From: Thermaurantimonas sp046299575
GTDB lineage: Bacteria; Bacteroidota; Bacteroidia; Flavobacteriales; Schleiferiaceae
Assembly: GCF_046299575.1 (NCBI RefSeq)
Contig: NZ_JBKBHX010000004.1
Location: 1-64,000, forward strand
Length of the DNA: 64,000 nt
Direction: 5' to 3'
The notes beneath the pieces are model-generated. The model searched no databases. It saw only the letters and a program-made list of their open reading frames with translations, and was not told the DNA's origin. The translations under genes were made by a program, and so were the position numbers. Positions 33,068-42,046 of the stretch are shown here, one piece after another. The first letter of the stretch is position 1. Each line of letters opens with the position of its first letter.

Positions 33068-33504
33068 AGGTTAGGCCATACATGCCATGGAATACGGGTG
33101 AGTATCAACCCGAAGCCAATTCCAAAATAAATAAAAACCAGTTTGTGCTTTTTGAATTCGATAATTTCTCTCTTTGCCTTGACGCTGCCGATCGTCATGA
33201 GTGTGATTGCAATTATATTGATCGAAATATGCTCCACTGCATAAAGCCGAAGTGCAGCATCTTTCATGGCTGCGCCAAAGTCAGCAAATGCACTCTGTGT
33301 GATGGGTGAAATGAAATAAAGAACTAATCCGACCAATAGCTGTATGTGGGCTAATGTAAGCACAATTGTTCTTAACAAACCGTCGGTTTTACTATACGCG
33401 TTTCTCGACTTCCAGCGAATAAACGATACTACGATGAGATAAAGTCCAAGAAGAAGGAAAAAGTACGGCAAAAAGGAATGTAGATGCTTAAATCCGATGT
33501 ACAT
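33064..33504 (-). CDS. Four-helix membrane protein ('cytochrome B'-annotated family)
   Basis: 146 residues with four hydrophobic segments: FLPYFFLLLGLYLIVVSFI, LRTIVLTLAHIQLLVGLVLYFI, ISINIIAITLMTIGSV and LVFIYFGIGFGLILTRIPW. Conserved-looking His residues occur in FKHLHSFL, LTLAHIQ and AVEHISIN, which could bind haem. Similar proteins in flavobacteria are often labelled cytochrome B, without biochemical support that I know of. Coupled to hflX by a 4-base overlap. Confidence 0.7.
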   Translation of the reverse strand: MYIGFKHLHSFLPYFFLLLGLYLIVVSFIRWKSRNAYSKTDGLLRTIVLTLAHIQLLVGLVLYFISPITQSAFADFGAAMKDAALRLYAVEHISINIIAITLMTIGSVKAKREIIEFKKHKLVFIYFGIGFGLILTRIPWHVWPNL

Positions 33505-33540
33505 AACAGCGAAGCGTTAACACACGCAAAAATAGGAGAA

Positions 33541-34023
33541 TTATTTCAACTTGTTCTGCTCGACGATCGATCGCATCGTACGAAGCACTTCGTCGAGTTT
33601 TCTGTTGGAAAGGTATGTAACATCTATAGTGCGCTCTCGAAGTTTACCGTTTGATGTTTCTACGACAAAAACCAGTGTTTTAAACCAGAGAAAATTTTCG
33701 ACATATACGTCCTTTAAAAGCTTTTTTGGAAATTCATATCGGCTATATCCATACGAATTTAAAAGTGTCATATAGTCAAACATCAGAGGCCTCTGTCGTA
33801 GATGAATAATTTCGTACTCAGCTTCGAAATAAAAATACTTGATTCTCAGCAGGAAAATAATAAAAATTAAAATTCCGGATACGATGGCCATAATGTGATT
33901 ATCGAAGTACTTACCAACCTTACCCGGAATAAGGGAAAATAAAAAGTCTATGGGTATTAAAAGTACTAAAATGATTAATACAATGCGGAGTAGTATTATT
34001 AATTCTCTATTACTAATACTCAT
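33541..34023 (-). CDS. Two-helix membrane protein, unknown function
   Basis: 160 residues. Two N-terminal membrane helices (IILLRIVLIILVLLIPIDFLFSLI; HIMAIVSGILIFIIFLLRI) precede a cytoplasmic part with beta-strand character (YEIIHLRQRPLMFDYMTLLNSYG...LLKDVYVENFLWFKTLVFVVETSNGKLRERTIDVTYL), which resembles a bacterial PH-like fold. I do not recognise the family. It is 36 bases upstream of the four-helix protein gene on the same strand and may start the hflX operon. Confidence 0.65.
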   Translation of the reverse strand: MSISNRELIILLRIVLIILVLLIPIDFLFSLIPGKVGKYFDNHIMAIVSGILIFIIFLLRIKYFYFEAEYEIIHLRQRPLMFDYMTLLNSYGYSRYEFPKKLLKDVYVENFLWFKTLVFVVETSNGKLRERTIDVTYLSNRKLDEVLRTMRSIVEQNKLK

Positions 34024-34294
34024 AAAGTCGTGGCTTTGCCTTTGTTTGAAAAGGAGTGCAAATATGATAGTATAAAAATTTCTTATTTTTAAAAAAATAC
34101 CAAATTTGGATTTAACTTTTTTAAACTGCTGTTTTTCAAAGTATAAATCACCAAATGTTCACTATACTCTTAAGCGTATTTCAAAGGGAAAAATAATGTC
34201 GCAAAACAAAGCGCCTTGTTTTTATTTACCTGATAATCAACAATTAATAATTATTAGCAATCTATCTTAGCAAAATTTTAGAATTTCCAACGCC
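34024..34294. other. Divergent intergenic region, AT-rich
   Basis: No gene, repeat or RNA was recognised. A minus-strand CATATTTG (34059-34066), one mismatch from the -7 consensus, may serve the membrane protein gene. Confidence 0.5.
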
Positions 34295-34302
34295 TACCTT
34301 TG
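34295..34302 (+). promoter_or_regulatory. -7 box TACCTTTG for tyrS
   Basis: Full match to TAnnTTTG, 28 bases upstream of the tyrS ATG. Confidence 0.7.
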
Positions 34303-34330
34303 TCGCTCCATTTAATTTCAGAGTATTAAA

Positions 34331-35617
34331 ATGATCGACATTCTACAAGAGCTTATCTGGCGCGGCATGTTGCAAGATATGACGCCGGGATTGGAGGAAC
34401 ACGTGAAAACCGGCATGCGGTCAGCCTATCTCGGTTTTGACCCTACAGCCGACTCCCTTCACATAGGTCATTTGGTTGGGGTAATGACCTTGCTTCATTT
34501 TCAGAGAGCAGGCCACAAACCCTATGCCCTCGTGGGTGGAGCCACTGGAATGATAGGCGACCCGAGCTTTAAGTCGGCCGAGAGAAATCTGCTCGATAAA
34601 GAAACTCTAGCTTATAATGTAGAATGTATCAAAAAGCAGTTGTCTCAGTTTCTTGATTTTTCTGATTCTATCAGTAATAAAGCCGAATTAGTAAACAACT
34701 ACGACTGGATGTCGAAGTTTAGCTTCCTTGACTTTATTCGCGATGTGGGTAAGCATATCACGGTCAACTACATGATGGCCAAAGACTCCGTAAAAAGAAG
34801 GCTTGAAGAAGGTAGTGGATTGTCGTTTACCGAATTTTCATATCAACTTATCCAAGGGTACGACTTTTATCACCTTTGGAAGCACCACAATGTGACCATT
34901 CAGCTTGGCGGATCTGATCAGTGGGGAAACATTGTGACAGGCACCGAACTGATTCGCCGAATGGAAGGAGGAACTGCTTATGCTCTTACTGTGCCCTTGA
35001 TTACAAAGGCCGACGGCACCAAGTTCGGAAAAACCGAAAGTGGCAGTGTATGGCTCGATCCTCAGAAAACTTCGTCTTATGCCTTCTACCAATTTTGGCT
35101 TAATGTATCAGACGAAGATGCTGAAAAGTACATAAAAATCTTCACCACTTTTTCGAAAGAAGAGACAGAAGCACTCATCGAACAGCATAAGACAGCCCCT
35201 CACTCCCGTACACTTCAGAAAGCACTCGGAAAATCGGTTACCATCATGGTACATGGCGAAAGTGAGTATCAAACTGCTCTCAAAGCCTCGGAAATACTCT
35301 TCGGTAAGTCCTCTACCGAAGATCTGGCTTCTCTTGATGAACGGACCTTTCTGCAGGTATTCGAAGGTGTGCCGATGGCCGATGTAAGCAAATCTGTTTT
35401 GGATTCCCCGGTTGAGGCCGCCGTTTTCCTCTCTGATGTAGCCGGCGCATTCCCATCCAGGGGTGAAGCCCGGAGGATGCTGCAGCAAGGTGCCGTGCAT
35501 ATCAACAAAGAAAAATGGTCAGAAAATCAACCCATCACATACAATCAGATTCTTAACGGCCGCTATATGGTCATTCAGAAAGGGAAGAAAAACTATTTTC
35601 TGGTCAAATTCGTATAA
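34331..35617 (+). CDS. tyrS: Tyrosyl-tRNA synthetase
   Basis: 428 residues. The class I HIGH motif is in YLGFDPTADSLHIGHLVG. Tyr-recognition segments are FTEFSYQLIQGYDF and QLGGSDQWGNIVTGTELIRR. The KMSKS-like motif is ADGTKFGKTESGSVW. A C-terminal S4 RNA-binding domain (SRGEARRMLQQGAVHINKEK) completes the bacterial TyrRS. It attaches Tyr to tRNA-Tyr in the cytoplasm. hemH follows 26 bases later on the same strand. Confidence 0.97.
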   Translation: MIDILQELIWRGMLQDMTPGLEEHVKTGMRSAYLGFDPTADSLHIGHLVGVMTLLHFQRAGHKPYALVGGATGMIGDPSFKSAERNLLDKETLAYNVECIKKQLSQFLDFSDSISNKAELVNNYDWMSKFSFLDFIRDVGKHITVNYMMAKDSVKRRLEEGSGLSFTEFSYQLIQGYDFYHLWKHHNVTIQLGGSDQWGNIVTGTELIRRMEGGTAYALTVPLITKADGTKFGKTESGSVWLDPQKTSSYAFYQFWLNVSDEDAEKYIKIFTTFSKEETEALIEQHKTAPHSRTLQKALGKSVTIMVHGESEYQTALKASEILFGKSSTEDLASLDERTFLQVFEGVPMADVSKSVLDSPVEAAVFLSDVAGAFPSRGEARRMLQQGAVHINKEKWSENQPITYNQILNGRYMVIQKGKKNYFLVKFV

Positions 35618-35643
35618 TCTGAGTTGAACAATTGTAAGAAACA

Positions 35644-36681
35644 TTGAAAACTGTTCTATTGCTCGTAAACCTTGGGTCACCCGATTCTGCTGAAACGAAA
35701 GATGTGCGCAAGTATTTGAATGAATTTTTGATGGATGAGCGGGTAATTGACATTCCAAAGTTCTGGAGAACTATATTGGTAAAAGGAATCATTTCGCCTC
35801 TGCGCGCGCCAAAAAGTGCTGCTAAATATCGCAGAATCTGGACAAAAGAAGGTGCACCATTAATTACAATAACTGATAATCTGACAAAACGAGTAGCTGA
35901 AAAAGCCGGGATACCAGCCTACTACTGCATGCGCTATGCTAATCCAACCCCTCATGCAGTGCTGCGTAGAATCGCAGATGAGCATCCCGATCTCGAATCT
36001 CTGGTAATGATACCCCTCTACCCTCACTATGCTATGAGCAGCTATGAAACCGCGGTAGAACATGTAAAAGCGGCCCATAAAGCGGGTAACTACACTTTTC
36101 AGCTACTTACAGTACCACCGTTTTACAACCATACATCCTATTTAAATGCCTTAGCCGAATCTATAAAACCCTATCTTTTAGAGTCTTTTGACCATATCCT
36201 GTTTACATACCACGGTGTGCCTGTTCGCCATATTATGAAATCAGATATCACCGGCTGCCACTGTATGAAGGTGGACAACTGCTGCGAGGTACCTTCACCA
36301 GCGCATCAGTATTGCTATCGCCATCAGGTGAAAGTCACTACAGACCGTGTTGCTGATTTACTTGATATACCTAAAGAAAAATACAGCTTTTCGTTTCAAT
36401 CGAGGCTCGGCTCTGATAAATGGCTTCAACCCTACACTGCTGAGCGATTTAAAAATTTACCCAAGGAGGGTGTAAAAAAACTGGTAGTAGTAAGTCCTGC
36501 ATTTGTGGCCGATTGTCTGGAAACTATTGAAGAACTCGACGATGAAGGCAAGGAATTGTTTAAATCCAACGGCGGTGAAGTTTTTACCAGAATTCCTTGT
36601 CTGAATGTCAATCAGCTTTGGGTTGATACAGTAGTTAAGCTGGCTGAAGAAACACTTCAATCAGTCGTCGTCGAGAAATGA
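35644..36681 (+). CDS. hemH: Ferrochelatase with internal Cys cluster
   Basis: 345 residues. It inserts Fe2+ into protoporphyrin IX. Family segments include LLLVNLGSPDSAETKDVRKYL, PLYPHYAMSSYETAVEHV, LFTYHGVPVRHI (metal-binding His) and the late SPAFVADCLETIEELDDEG with its catalytic Glu. Cysteines at residues 205, 207, 213, 214 and 224 (CHC, CC, CYRHQ) are grouped in an internal segment, as in ferrochelatases that carry a [2Fe-2S] cluster. The start is TTG; no ATG fits the N-terminus. Its last 21 bases overlap the convergent S4 gene. Confidence 0.93.
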   Translation: MKTVLLLVNLGSPDSAETKDVRKYLNEFLMDERVIDIPKFWRTILVKGIISPLRAPKSAAKYRRIWTKEGAPLITITDNLTKRVAEKAGIPAYYCMRYANPTPHAVLRRIADEHPDLESLVMIPLYPHYAMSSYETAVEHVKAAHKAGNYTFQLLTVPPFYNHTSYLNALAESIKPYLLESFDHILFTYHGVPVRHIMKSDITGCHCMKVDNCCEVPSPAHQYCYRHQVKVTTDRVADLLDIPKEKYSFSFQSRLGSDKWLQPYTAERFKNLPKEGVKKLVVVSPAFVADCLETIEELDDEGKELFKSNGGEVFTRIPCLNVNQLWVDTVVKLAEETLQSVVVEK

Positions 36682-37029
36682 TTCGATGTCGCGCCTTTCT
36701 TTTTTTGTAGGGCGGCCCATACCTTTCGGCCGGGTAAATGCCCTGGCCAATCGGATCATTTCGAGTTTTTCGAGTTCTTCCTGCGAGGTTTTGTTTTCAA
36801 GATAAGTTTTAACTAAAGGTGCACCTACTCTCGATTTTGGTAAATCTTTTATTTCATACACATAGTTGATCCCCATATTTCGATAAGTGAAAGTTATGCC
36901 CGGCTTCACTTCGCGCGAGGGTTTTACTGGTTGACCGTCAATAGTGATTTTACCCGCATTGCAGGCTTCAGTGGCTAAAGTGCGGGTCTTGAACAATCGT
37001 ACACACCACAAAAATTTGTCAATACGCAT
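36661..37029 (-). CDS. S4-domain RNA-binding protein (Hsp15-like)
   Basis: 122 residues. The N-terminal S4 domain (MRIDKFLWCVRLFKTRTLATEACNAGKITIDGQPVKPSREVKPG) is as in Hsp15/RlmB-independent S4 proteins. The C-terminal part is basic with KGMGRPTKKERRDIESFLDDD. Hsp15 binds 50S subunits that carry stalled nascent chains. The end overlaps hemH tail-to-tail by 21 bases. Confidence 0.85.
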   Translation of the reverse strand: MRIDKFLWCVRLFKTRTLATEACNAGKITIDGQPVKPSREVKPGITFTYRNMGINYVYEIKDLPKSRVGAPLVKTYLENKTSQEELEKLEMIRLARAFTRPKGMGRPTKKERRDIESFLDDD

Positions 37030-37298
37030 CAGACTTTTATCAATATTACGAAGTTAGTGCTGAATTATTTATTACGCCCATTAGAGTAAACATAAAATGA
37101 AACTGGTAAAAGGAATTTTACATAACTAACTGAAAAAAGCATTTTAAAAGTTCTAAATTTAAAACATTAAATTTTTTACAAAGTAAAATTAAATCATTTC
37201 ATAAAAAACTATTTTATTACTAAAAAACTTGAATTATTCTTATATTATGTTAAAATTTTAACTATACTTGTAATACAAAATTCAAATTCCTCAGAGTT

Positions 37299-37991
37299 AT
37301 GAAAAATTTATTAACAGTAGGGGTCATGAGCGCTATGTGCACTATCGCCACGGCACAAAAAGTTCCATACTCGCCCGGCAATAAAGCCTTTTCGCTGGGG
37401 GTGAACGGTATTTTTAACTATGCGGGCAATATGTTCAGCCCAAATTTTAACACTCTGAATATCCCAATAGCCAACAACTATATATTCCGACGTTTTGATT
37501 CGGAGACTTCGGCTCACAGATATGAAATAAATGGAATGATCAGTAGCAATGAAGGTCTGACAGAAAATTTTACTTTTCGAAATAACGAATTACAACTAAG
37601 TTTTTTGTGGGGAAAAGAAAAACATTGGCTATACCGTGAGATTAATGTATATCGCTATTATGGATTTGGAGGCGGTTTTCAATATAATTCGCAGAATTCA
37701 GAAGGTAATCTGCCTAACCAGCCAAAAATGTTCTCTCGGGTAACAAATGGCCCCACACTTTTCATTCCGCTTCAGCTGGGCGTTGGACTGGAACATCACT
37801 TTGCTAAGCACTTCTTCATCGGTATCGAAGGCGGACTCACTGGTAGAGTGGCTTATACATTCAGAAATGTAAGTGAAAGTTGGAATGAACTAACTCCAGA
37901 TGAAAAGTTCATAGCGGAGAGAAAAGACATCTTTCAAACTCAGATTAGATTTATTAATTCATTGATATTCAGAGCAGGATTTAAATTTTGA
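37299..37991 (+). CDS. Secreted/outer-membrane protein, tandem paralogue 1
   Basis: 230 residues. The signal peptide NLLTVGVMSAMCTIATAQ is followed by VPYSPGNKAFSLGVNGIFNYAGNMFS, and the body has aromatic-rich alternating strands (FLWGKEKHWLYREINVYRYYGFGGGFQYN, PLQLGVGLEHHFAKHFFIGIEGGLTG). It ends in FINSLIFRAGFKF, a barrel-type C-terminal strand. It is clearly related to the next gene. Family not recognised. A one-mismatch -7 box (TATACTTG, 37263-37270) precedes it in an AT-rich 269-base gap. Confidence 0.72.
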   Translation: MKNLLTVGVMSAMCTIATAQKVPYSPGNKAFSLGVNGIFNYAGNMFSPNFNTLNIPIANNYIFRRFDSETSAHRYEINGMISSNEGLTENFTFRNNELQLSFLWGKEKHWLYREINVYRYYGFGGGFQYNSQNSEGNLPNQPKMFSRVTNGPTLFIPLQLGVGLEHHFAKHFFIGIEGGLTGRVAYTFRNVSESWNELTPDEKFIAERKDIFQTQIRFINSLIFRAGFKF

Positions 37992-37996
37992 TAGCC

Positions 37997-38695
37997 ATGA
38001 AAAAAGTATTTCTTTCCATTGTATCCGTTTTTACACTCAGTCTTTCTGCACAGCCGTTTGCCTATCAATCCGGTGAGAAGACAATTTCTTTGGGTGTAAA
38101 CTCTGTGTTTTCATATTTCGGGAATTTCTTCTCGAGAAATGATAATTTTACCAATCAGCTATCAATCCCAATAGACGGAAATTTTGTCTATCGTCATTTC
38201 CATACTCCTACAAATGCAACCAGGTATCAGTTTTCACTTTTTTTAAATCAAACAAATACTGGTAGTATTAATATCGGAACTGCAGAAAATAATTTTTTCT
38301 TTAACGCCTCTTATCTATGGGGCCGTGAGAAGCATGTATATCTCAATAAGTTCAATGTGTACAGCTTTTATGGGATTGGTCCCGGATTATTATACAGGTC
38401 GAATGTTAGGGAAGATTTTAATGTGGCTCCGAATGAAAAAGTTACACAAGTAGATGGCCCCGTTATTTCAGCTTTAGCCACAGCAGGTATCGGACTGGAG
38501 TATAGATTTTCTCAAAGATTCTTTATCGGGGCAGATGCATCAGTACAGGGAAACGTGAGATATTCAGTACAGAACAGAATCGAACGACTCGATAAAACTA
38601 CCAATCAGCTAAATGTCAATGAGAGCCGCAATTCGATCAGTGCTTCCCTCTTTATAATTAATTCCGTAATATTTAGAGCAGGAATTCGATTTTAG
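37997..38695 (+). CDS. Secreted/outer-membrane protein, tandem paralogue 2
   Basis: 232 residues from the ATG at 37997 (a TTG nine bases earlier is in frame but gives a poorer signal peptide). The signal peptide is MKKVFLSIVSVFTLSLSAQ. It aligns along its whole length with paralogue 1: SGEKTISLGVNSVFSYFGNFFS vs GNKAFSLGVNGIFNYAGNMFS, SYLWGREKHVYLNKFNVYSFYGIG vs SFLWGKEKHWLYREINVYRYYGFG, and FIINSVIFRAGIRF vs FINSLIFRAGFKF. Only five bases separate it from the first gene, so they are co-transcribed. Confidence 0.72.
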   Translation: MKKVFLSIVSVFTLSLSAQPFAYQSGEKTISLGVNSVFSYFGNFFSRNDNFTNQLSIPIDGNFVYRHFHTPTNATRYQFSLFLNQTNTGSINIGTAENNFFFNASYLWGREKHVYLNKFNVYSFYGIGPGLLYRSNVREDFNVAPNEKVTQVDGPVISALATAGIGLEYRFSQRFFIGADASVQGNVRYSVQNRIERLDKTTNQLNVNESRNSISASLFIINSVIFRAGIRF

Positions 38696-38698
38696 TGA

Positions 38699-39478
38699 TT
38701 AATAATAAAAATACTTTTTATCTGAGGTCACGCGCTCCCGGTACATACTGAGAAACCAGCTGAACTTCAGAGTGGTAAGTCCATTGGCCATCACTCCCTC
38801 ATCCGGCTTTCCTGAGGCATAATCAAAGCCCCGAACGCTTTTGGTGTGGCCAAAAAGGTGTTCTATGCCGATGATAAAATTATATGTCTGATAATTTCCG
38901 GCATGCAAATATCCAATGAAAATCCGGCCCTGCCAGCCTAAGTTAAGGCGATCGTAGCCTCGCTGATATTCATCTTCAATTTGATAGATAATCGACTGCT
39001 GGTGGCCGCTCTCCAACCGAATGCGGTGCTGTAAATAGCCACCCCCAGCAGTAATTATCAGGCCGGAATTAGGGTTGTGATTGAGTACGCGGATGAGCTT
39101 ACCGATGTAAGCAGAGGCGATCCAGCCGCGCTGAAAAGTCATCAGATTGGCGTCAAGACCCATGTGATCTAATACCAGTCCTTGTTCATTGGAAACGGAT
39201 TTGAGAATTTGATCGCGCGTCAGCACCCGATCGCCAAACCAAAAGTCACCCTCCACGCCAAACGTCCACCCAGAAAAAGTGCGGTAAAAACAGCCCGTTC
39301 CGGTGCGATAGCTATGGCCAAAGCGCTCGGCTAATTGCAACGAAGGTTTAGATACTGCAATATTTACCGGTATAAAGAATCCGGCCAAAGTATCGGTCCT
39401 AACCCGAAACTGGCTATGAACCAGATGAATTGACAATATTCCAAAGATTAGAATGAAAAAATATCGATTTTTCATCAA
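38699..39478 (-). CDS. Secreted barrel-like protein, unknown function
   Basis: 259 residues. The signal peptide (FILIFGILSIHLVHS, then QFRVRTD) is followed by FFIPVNIAVSKPSLQLAERFGHSYRTGTGCFYRTFSGWTFGVEGDFWFG, then further short strands (WIASAYIGKLIRVL, SGLIITAGGGYLQHRIRLESG, LGWQGRIFIGYLHAG, LKFSWFLSMY), consistent with an outer-membrane barrel. No close family recognised. It converges with the paralogue pair (3 bases between stops) and has its own -7 box. Confidence 0.7.
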   Translation of the reverse strand: MMKNRYFFILIFGILSIHLVHSQFRVRTDTLAGFFIPVNIAVSKPSLQLAERFGHSYRTGTGCFYRTFSGWTFGVEGDFWFGDRVLTRDQILKSVSNEQGLVLDHMGLDANLMTFQRGWIASAYIGKLIRVLNHNPNSGLIITAGGGYLQHRIRLESGHQQSIIYQIEDEYQRGYDRLNLGWQGRIFIGYLHAGNYQTYNFIIGIEHLFGHTKSVRGFDYASGKPDEGVMANGLTTLKFSWFLSMYRERVTSDKKYFYY

Positions 39479-39507
39479 AAATTCCGCACTTTTTAGAGAA
39501 ATAAAAG

Positions 39508-39515
39508 CAAATATA
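39508..39515 (-). promoter_or_regulatory. -7 box TATATTTG for the 38699-39478 gene
   Basis: The minus strand reads TATATTTG followed by C, 30 bases upstream of the ATG at 39478. Back-to-back with the degT promoter. Confidence 0.65.
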
Positions 39516-39551
39516 TTGAACTTTATCAGGTAAACGACTAACTACTTCCCT

Positions 39552-39559
39552 TACATTTG
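39552..39559 (+). promoter_or_regulatory. -7 box TACATTTG for degT-ugd
   Basis: Full TAnnTTTG match 28 bases upstream of the aminotransferase ATG. Confidence 0.65.
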
Positions 39560-39587
39560 TCGGCATTAGAATAGGATACAGAGATTA

Positions 39588-40730
39588 ATGAAAGAAATTC
39601 GAATGGTGGATCTCGCCACCCAATACCAGCACATAAAACAGGAAGTAGATACAGCCATACAAGAGGTAATCGACAGCACGGCCTTCATCAATGGCCCAGC
39701 CGTAAAGCGCTTTAAAGAAAACCTTGAAAAGCATTTGCAAGTAAAACACGTAATACCCTGTGCTAACGGTACCGATGCACTGCAACTGGCCATGATGGCG
39801 CTCGATTTGCAGCCGGGCGATGAGGTGATTACAGCTACCTTTACCTACGTAGCCACAGCCGAAGTGATCGCTCTACTAAAGCTTACCCCCGTACTGGTAG
39901 ATGTAGAAGAGGACTCTTTCCTGATAGACCCCGAAAAAATCGAAAAAGCCATCACCCCGCGCACCAGGGCCATAGTGCCGGTGCACCTCTTCGGCCAATG
40001 TGCCGATATGGAGAAGATCATGGACATAGCACGGCGGCACAACCTCTATGTAATTGAAGACACTGCACAAGCTATCAATGCCGAATATCGCTTCAGCGAC
40101 GGACGAAAACTGAAGGCCGGCACCATTGGGCACATCGGGTGCACCTCTTTCTTCCCCTCAAAAAATCTCGGTTGCTATGGCGACGGTGGAGCCTTGTTTA
40201 CCAACGACGACCGCCTTGCCGAAAAGCTGCGGATGATCGCCAACCATGGTCAGAGCGTGCAGTACTACCACGACATCATCGGCGTAAACAGTCGCCTCGA
40301 TACAATCCAAGCCGCTATACTCGATGTAAAACTCAGGCGACTTGACGACTATACACGCGCACGTCAAAAGGCTGCTGCCTACTACGACAGGGCATTTGCC
40401 GACCATCCATTGGTAAAAATGCCTTACAGGGTGTCAAATTCTACTCATGTATTTCATCAGTACACGCTCACCTTACATCCCAAGGTCGATCGCGATGGAC
40501 TGAAAAAGTATCTGGCCGAGCAACATATACCTGCTATGATTTACTACCCGGTGCCTCTGCACCAACAGAAGGCCTACCGCAGCGATCGCTATCGAGATGG
40601 TGATTTTCCCGTAGCTGAGCGACTTTGTAAGTCTGTCATATCACTGCCCATGCATACCGAGCTCACACCTGAACAACAAGACTATATTATCACCCACGTT
40701 ATCAACTTTTTAAACCAATACAACCCATGA
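39588..40730 (+). CDS. DegT/DnrJ/EryC1/StrS sugar aminotransferase
   Basis: 380 residues. A PLP-dependent aminotransferase acting on nucleotide-linked keto sugars. It opens IRMVDLATQYQHIKQEVDTAI, has the cofactor pocket CANGTDALQLAMMAL and VPVHLFGQCADME, and the PLP Lys is Lys192 in TSFFPSKNLGCYGDGGALFTND. The C-terminal YYPVPLHQQKAY is typical of WecE/WlbE-type members. It overlaps UDP-glucose dehydrogenase by 4 bases, pointing to synthesis of an amino-sugar for a surface polysaccharide. Confidence 0.92.
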   Translation: MKEIRMVDLATQYQHIKQEVDTAIQEVIDSTAFINGPAVKRFKENLEKHLQVKHVIPCANGTDALQLAMMALDLQPGDEVITATFTYVATAEVIALLKLTPVLVDVEEDSFLIDPEKIEKAITPRTRAIVPVHLFGQCADMEKIMDIARRHNLYVIEDTAQAINAEYRFSDGRKLKAGTIGHIGCTSFFPSKNLGCYGDGGALFTNDDRLAEKLRMIANHGQSVQYYHDIIGVNSRLDTIQAAILDVKLRRLDDYTRARQKAAAYYDRAFADHPLVKMPYRVSNSTHVFHQYTLTLHPKVDRDGLKKYLAEQHIPAMIYYPVPLHQQKAYRSDRYRDGDFPVAERLCKSVISLPMHTELTPEQQDYIITHVINFLNQYNP

Positions 40731-42046
40731 AAATATCCGTAGTAGGCACAGGCTACGTAGGCTTAGTTACTGGCACCTGCTTAGCCGAAGTAGGTATGGA
40801 AGTAACCTGTGTGGACGTAAATAAAGAAAAAATTGAAGGCCTGAAAAAGGGCATAATGCCCATCTATGAGCCTGGTCTCGAAGAAATGGTCATCCGCAAT
40901 TATCGTCGTGAGCGCCTCATGTTTACCACCAGCCTGGCTGAGTCGATCGACGGAGCCGAAGTTGTATTCATAGCTGTTGGTACTCCTCCGGGAGAAGACG
41001 GCAGCGCCGACCTAAAATATGTACTTGCCGTAGCCGACGAAATCGGTCGCACAATGAAAAACTACCTCGTGGTAGTTACCAAAAGTACCGTACCTGTAGG
41101 CACTGCCAAAAAAGTAAAAAAAGCTGTGGCAGATGCCTTAGCCGCCCGAGGGCTTGATATCCCCTTCGATGTAGCCTCCAACCCCGAATTTCTCAAAGAA
41201 GGTGCTGCGATTGATGACTTTATGCGTCCCGACCGCATTGTAGTAGGCACTGAAAGCGACCGTGCCCAGGAAATTCTCGCTCGCCTTTACAAGCCCTTCA
41301 CCCTAAATGGCCATCCGGTCATCTTTATGGACATCCCCTCAGCCGAGATGACCAAATATGCAGCCAACGCCATGCTCGCCACCCGCATCAGCTTTATGAA
41401 CGACATCGCAAACCTTTGCGAACTCGCCGGAGCCGACGTAAACATGGTGCGCAAAGGCATTGGCTCTGACCCCCGCATCGGTTCAAAATTTCTCTACAGC
41501 GGCATTGGCTATGGTGGCTCCTGCTTCCCGAAAGACGTAAAAGCCCTCATAAAAACCGGCAAAGAACTCGGATACGAACTCCGTATACTTGAAGCCGTAG
41601 AAGAAGTAAACGAAGCTCAAAAAGAGCGCATGTTCGAAAAAATCATGCGCCATTTCAAAGGCAATATCCAGGGCCGCCGATTTGCCATTTGGGGCCTGTC
41701 CTTTAAGCCCAATACCGACGACATGCGCGAGGCCCCCTCTCTTGTAATCATCGATAAGCTTCTGAAACACGGAGCTCAGGTAATCGCCTACGACCCTGTG
41801 GCAATGAATGAAGCCAAGAAGCACTACCTCGGTGACACCATCGAATACGCTAAAGACGAATACGATGCCCTGGCCGATGCCGACGCCCTTATTCTCGTAA
41901 CCGAGTGGACGGTCTTTCGCGCTCCCAGCTTCAAAGTCATCAAAAAACTCCTTAAAGAACCTGTGATCTTCGACGGGCGCAACATTTACGACCGACGTGA
42001 GCTACGCGCCATGGGCTTCACCTACTACGGCGTAGGCGTTGTGTAA
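40727..42046 (+). CDS. ugd: UDP-glucose 6-dehydrogenase
   Basis: 439 residues. The NAD-binding Rossmann motif is VVGTGYVGLVTGTCLAEVG. The centre has ASNPEFLKEGAAIDDFMRPDRIVVG, and the catalytic Cys266 is in GIGYGGSCFPKDVKALI. The UDP-binding C-terminal domain has WGLSFKPNTDDMREAPS. It oxidises UDP-glucose (or a related nucleotide sugar) to the uronate. It starts within the end of the aminotransferase gene, so both serve the same glycan route. Confidence 0.94.
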   Translation: MKISVVGTGYVGLVTGTCLAEVGMEVTCVDVNKEKIEGLKKGIMPIYEPGLEEMVIRNYRRERLMFTTSLAESIDGAEVVFIAVGTPPGEDGSADLKYVLAVADEIGRTMKNYLVVVTKSTVPVGTAKKVKKAVADALAARGLDIPFDVASNPEFLKEGAAIDDFMRPDRIVVGTESDRAQEILARLYKPFTLNGHPVIFMDIPSAEMTKYAANAMLATRISFMNDIANLCELAGADVNMVRKGIGSDPRIGSKFLYSGIGYGGSCFPKDVKALIKTGKELGYELRILEAVEEVNEAQKERMFEKIMRHFKGNIQGRRFAIWGLSFKPNTDDMREAPSLVIIDKLLKHGAQVIAYDPVAMNEAKKHYLGDTIEYAKDEYDALADADALILVTEWTVFRAPSFKVIKKLLKEPVIFDGRNIYDRRELRAMGFTYYGVGVV

